Assembly: GCA_017858295.1 (NCBI GenBank)
Contig: JAFMBU010000024.1
Coordinates: forward strand, 1 to 15,271
DNA: 15,271 nucleotides
Source: Porticoccaceae bacterium
Lineage (GTDB): Bacteria; Pseudomonadota; Gammaproteobacteria; Pseudomonadales; Porticoccaceae
Reading direction: 5' to 3'
Translations under genes and position numbers: made by a program
Notes under the pieces: generated by a model
Seen by the model: the letters and a program-made list of their open reading frames with translations, nothing else
What the model was told of the DNA's origin: nothing
The model's database searches: none
Part shown: one piece after another, positions 13,464 through 15,271 of the stretch
Layout of the letters: every line of letters starts with the position of its first letter
How positions within the stretch are numbered: position 1 is the stretch's first letter

Positions 13464-14507
13464 ATGATTTATAAAAAATTGGGAAACACTGATATAGAAG
13501 TGTCGTTGGTTGGTTTGGGAACTATGACTTACGGCGAGCAAAACACCTCAGACGAGGCCTGCGAGCAGATGGATTACGCGGTTGCACAGGGCATTAATCT
13601 GCTCGATGTGGCCGAGATGTATCCGGTGCCGCCAAAGCCAGAGACCGCTGGTCTAACTGAAAGCTATGTTGGCGATTGGCTGCGACAGACTGGCAAGCGC
13701 AGTGATGTGGTTCTGGCGACCAAGGTTGCCGGCCCTTCAAGTGCCCTTGGTGTAACCCATATTCGAGATGGTTCACGACTCAACGCCGACCATATTCGCC
13801 GCGCTGTTGAAGGTTCTCTTGAGCGCCTGCAGACCGATCATATAGACCTCTACCAGGTTCACTGGCCAGAGCGGGTGACCAACTATTTCGGTCAGCGCGG
13901 CTACACACATAGACCTCATCTCGATGGTATCGCTATTGAAGAGACCTTTGTTGCTCTGGCGCAGATGGTTGATGAGGGATTGATCGGGCATATAGGCATC
14001 TCTAACGAAACGCCCTGGGGTGTGATGGAGTATTTGCGCCTAGCGCGTGAGCTGGATCTACCCCGTATTGCCACTATTCAGAATCCCTACAGCATACTGG
14101 GCCGATCATTTGAAAATGGTCTCGCTGAGATCTGTATTCGTGAAAATGTGGGTCTGCTGGCTTACTCGCCGCTGGCTTTTGGCGTGCTCAGTGGCAAGTA
14201 TATGCGCGGCGCTATGCCAGAGGGTTCGCGTATTAAACTGTTCCCACGCTTTGCTCGCTACAGTAGCGCCAACTCACAGGCCGCCACGGAAGCCTATTAC
14301 GATGTGGCGAAAAAGCATGGTCTCAGTTTGGTTGAGCTGTCTCTGGCGTTTGTCTGCGAACAGCCCTTTGTCGCCAGCTGCTTGATCGGTGCAACCACCA
14401 TGGAACAACTCAAGCAAAATATTGATGCCTGCCAAGTGGCGCTGTCTGATGAGGTCAAAGCGGACCTGGACGAGGTCTATCAGCAGTATCCAGATCCGGC
14501 AGTTTAG
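13464..14507 (+). CDS. tas: Tas-type aldo/keto reductase
   Basis: NADPH-dependent aldo/keto reductase of 347 residues, one residue longer than E. coli Tas (346) and similar along its whole length: GLGTMTYGEQN (17-27), DYAVAQGIN, DVAEMYPVPPKPET (48-61), LYQVHWPER (129-137), IGISNETPWGVM, IQNPYSILGRSFE. The catalytic tetrad is Asp48, Tyr53, Lys87 and His133. E. coli tas was named for complementing a tyrosine auxotroph under starvation; the physiological substrate is unknown. An in-frame ATG at 13374 would add 30 residues unlike Tas, so the start at 13464 was chosen, though its ribosome site is weak. It runs against its neighbours, between metX and yggT, where the Pseudomonas-type cluster has no such gene. 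Confidence 0.94.
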   Translation: MIYKKLGNTDIEVSLVGLGTMTYGEQNTSDEACEQMDYAVAQGINLLDVAEMYPVPPKPETAGLTESYVGDWLRQTGKRSDVVLATKVAGPSSALGVTHIRDGSRLNADHIRRAVEGSLERLQTDHIDLYQVHWPERVTNYFGQRGYTHRPHLDGIAIEETFVALAQMVDEGLIGHIGISNETPWGVMEYLRLARELDLPRIATIQNPYSILGRSFENGLAEICIRENVGLLAYSPLAFGVLSGKYMRGAMPEGSRIKLFPRFARYSSANSQAATEAYYDVAKKHGLSLVELSLAFVCEQPFVASCLIGATTMEQLKQNIDACQVALSDEVKADLDEVYQQYPDPAV

Positions 14508-14528
14508 ACTCTAGTTAGCCAGACTTAG

Positions 14529-15101
14529 CTATCCAACTAAGGACTGCACTGTGCCGCCAAGGATTGGCAGTAGTTTATTGCGAATAATCATCAGGCTGAG
14601 AATCGCCACCATGGGCGAGATATCCATCATGCCTATGGGTGGGATAAAGCGTCGAAAGGGGCGTAGGTAGGGCTCCGTAATCTGTCCCACTAACTGCACT
14701 GAGGGATGACTGGTTGTACCCACCCAGCTGGATATGGCAAGAATAAAAATTCCCCAGAAATAGACTTCGATCAGCGCATAGAGCAGATCAAAGGCGGCCA
14801 CTGGGATATACATAATAATATCCAGTATGCCGACGCCAGTAGCCAGACCCATAATCAAATAGAACGACCACTTGACCAAAATTGCTGCCGCCAGAACCGC
14901 CAAATTGAGGGTTCCAACTGTAGGCAAAATTTTATTTATGGGGTTTACGATTGGCGCCGTCAGCTTAAATACAGTCTGGGAGATCGGGTTGTAAAAGTCC
15001 GCTTGTACCAGTTGCAGCAGCAGTCGAATCAGCAGTAAAAAGCTTCCGATCTGCACCGCCAGGCTGAGAATATAAATCGGCGTTCCGCCAAGTGCGTTCA
15101 T
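14529..15101 (-). CDS. yggT: YggT-family membrane protein
   Basis: A 190-residue inner-membrane protein, close to E. coli YggT (188). It is made of two YGGT repeats: a hydrophobic segment at 9-32 followed by DFYNPISQTVFKLTAPI (35-51), and hydrophobic segments at about 66-100 and 104-127 followed by VGQITEPYLRPFRRFIPPIG (138-157), ending in another hydrophobic stretch (161-180). The N-P and R-R-x-I-P pieces are the shared core. Molecular function is not established; plastid and cyanobacterial relatives have been linked to organelle division and cytochrome assembly. Start ATG with AAGGA six bases upstream. It follows proC by about 54 bases and is probably co-transcribed with it, as in many gammaproteobacteria. 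Confidence 0.93.
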   Translation of the reverse strand: MNALGGTPIYILSLAVQIGSFLLLIRLLLQLVQADFYNPISQTVFKLTAPIVNPINKILPTVGTLNLAVLAAAILVKWSFYLIMGLATGVGILDIIMYIPVAAFDLLYALIEVYFWGIFILAISSWVGTTSHPSVQLVGQITEPYLRPFRRFIPPIGMMDISPMVAILSLMIIRNKLLPILGGTVQSLVG

Positions 15102-15155
15102 AAATAATCCTTAGTTTTATTGGTTCTTGTGAAAGTCTGCTTTAAGCAAAGCTCT

Positions 15156-15271
15156 TTATTTACTAAATTCTTCTGCCATCTCCTGAGCGCGGTTGCGTGC
15201 TGCCTGCATAGCCTGACGAAAAGTATCTTCTATATCCAGTGATTGGAACTTTGCAATCGCCGCTCTGGTGG
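15156..15271 (-). CDS. proC: Pyrroline-5-carboxylate reductase, C-terminal end (partial)
   Basis: The last 37 codons of a minus-strand gene that enters from the right edge; too short to stand out as an open frame. The translation begins TRAAIAKFQSLDIEDTF and ends RAQEMAEEFSK before TAA at 15156-15158. This agrees with the end of ProC, where a G-G-T-T-x-A-A-I segment leads into a final helix with repeated R-x-x-E/Q-x-A. ProC reduces pyrroline-5-carboxylate to proline. The position upstream of yggT is the standard gammaproteobacterial arrangement and supports the call. Confidence 0.85.
   Translation of the reverse strand, partial: TRAAIAKFQSLDIEDTFRQAMQAARNRAQEMAEEFSK

Overview
The window looks like ordinary chromosome from a gammaproteobacterium of moderate GC content, most like Pseudomonas and its marine relatives (a Cellvibrionales/SAR92-type organism would fit, but that placement is inference). 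Protein similarity to the E. coli and Pseudomonas versions is high for trxA, rho, ubiD, metX, metW, rdgB, hemW, fieF, yggT, tas and ydgJ. I see no insertion sequence, phage gene, CRISPR array, tRNA or rRNA. No gene-free gap exceeds about 300 bases. I did not find a clear new defence or mobile system; the second-look items are mostly start sites, leaders and one fusion protein.

Layout. Positions 1-109 hold an unresolved end of a neighbouring region. On the minus strand at 110-1989 a compact three-gene cluster reads DUF6172-like protein, DUF1456/YehS protein, YdgJ-like oxidoreductase. Next on the minus strand is the conserved trxA-rho-ubiD group (5707 down to 2269), with a terminator after trxA, a long C-rich rho leader and a terminator after ubiD. 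Divergent from trxA, on the plus strand, is a 710-residue fusion of a TVP38/TMEM64 membrane domain to a FAD/NAD disulfide oxidoreductase (5978-8110). A small tandem repeat separates it from the convergent fieF gene.

From 13275 down to 8172 lies a minus-strand train: metX-metW (overlapping ATGA), a secreted DUF4426 protein, rdgB, hemW and fieF. This is the Pseudomonas-type order metX-metW-DUF4426-rdgB-hemW. In Pseudomonas it is preceded by yggT and proC; here a divergent tas-type aldo/keto reductase (13464-14507, plus) sits between metX and yggT. yggT and the 3' end of proC close the window.

Functionally the genes cover transcription termination (Rho), thiol redox (TrxA and the fusion flavoprotein), ubiquinone synthesis (UbiD), methionine synthesis (MetX/MetW), proline synthesis (ProC), nucleotide-pool cleaning (RdgB), heme trafficking (HemW) and iron/zinc efflux (FieF). 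Notable details: the DUF1456 gene appears to start at an ATC codon placed exactly behind a consensus Shine-Dalgarno; hemW has no ordinary start codon before its conserved N-terminus; rho has no Shine-Dalgarno and a leader with about twice as much C as G.
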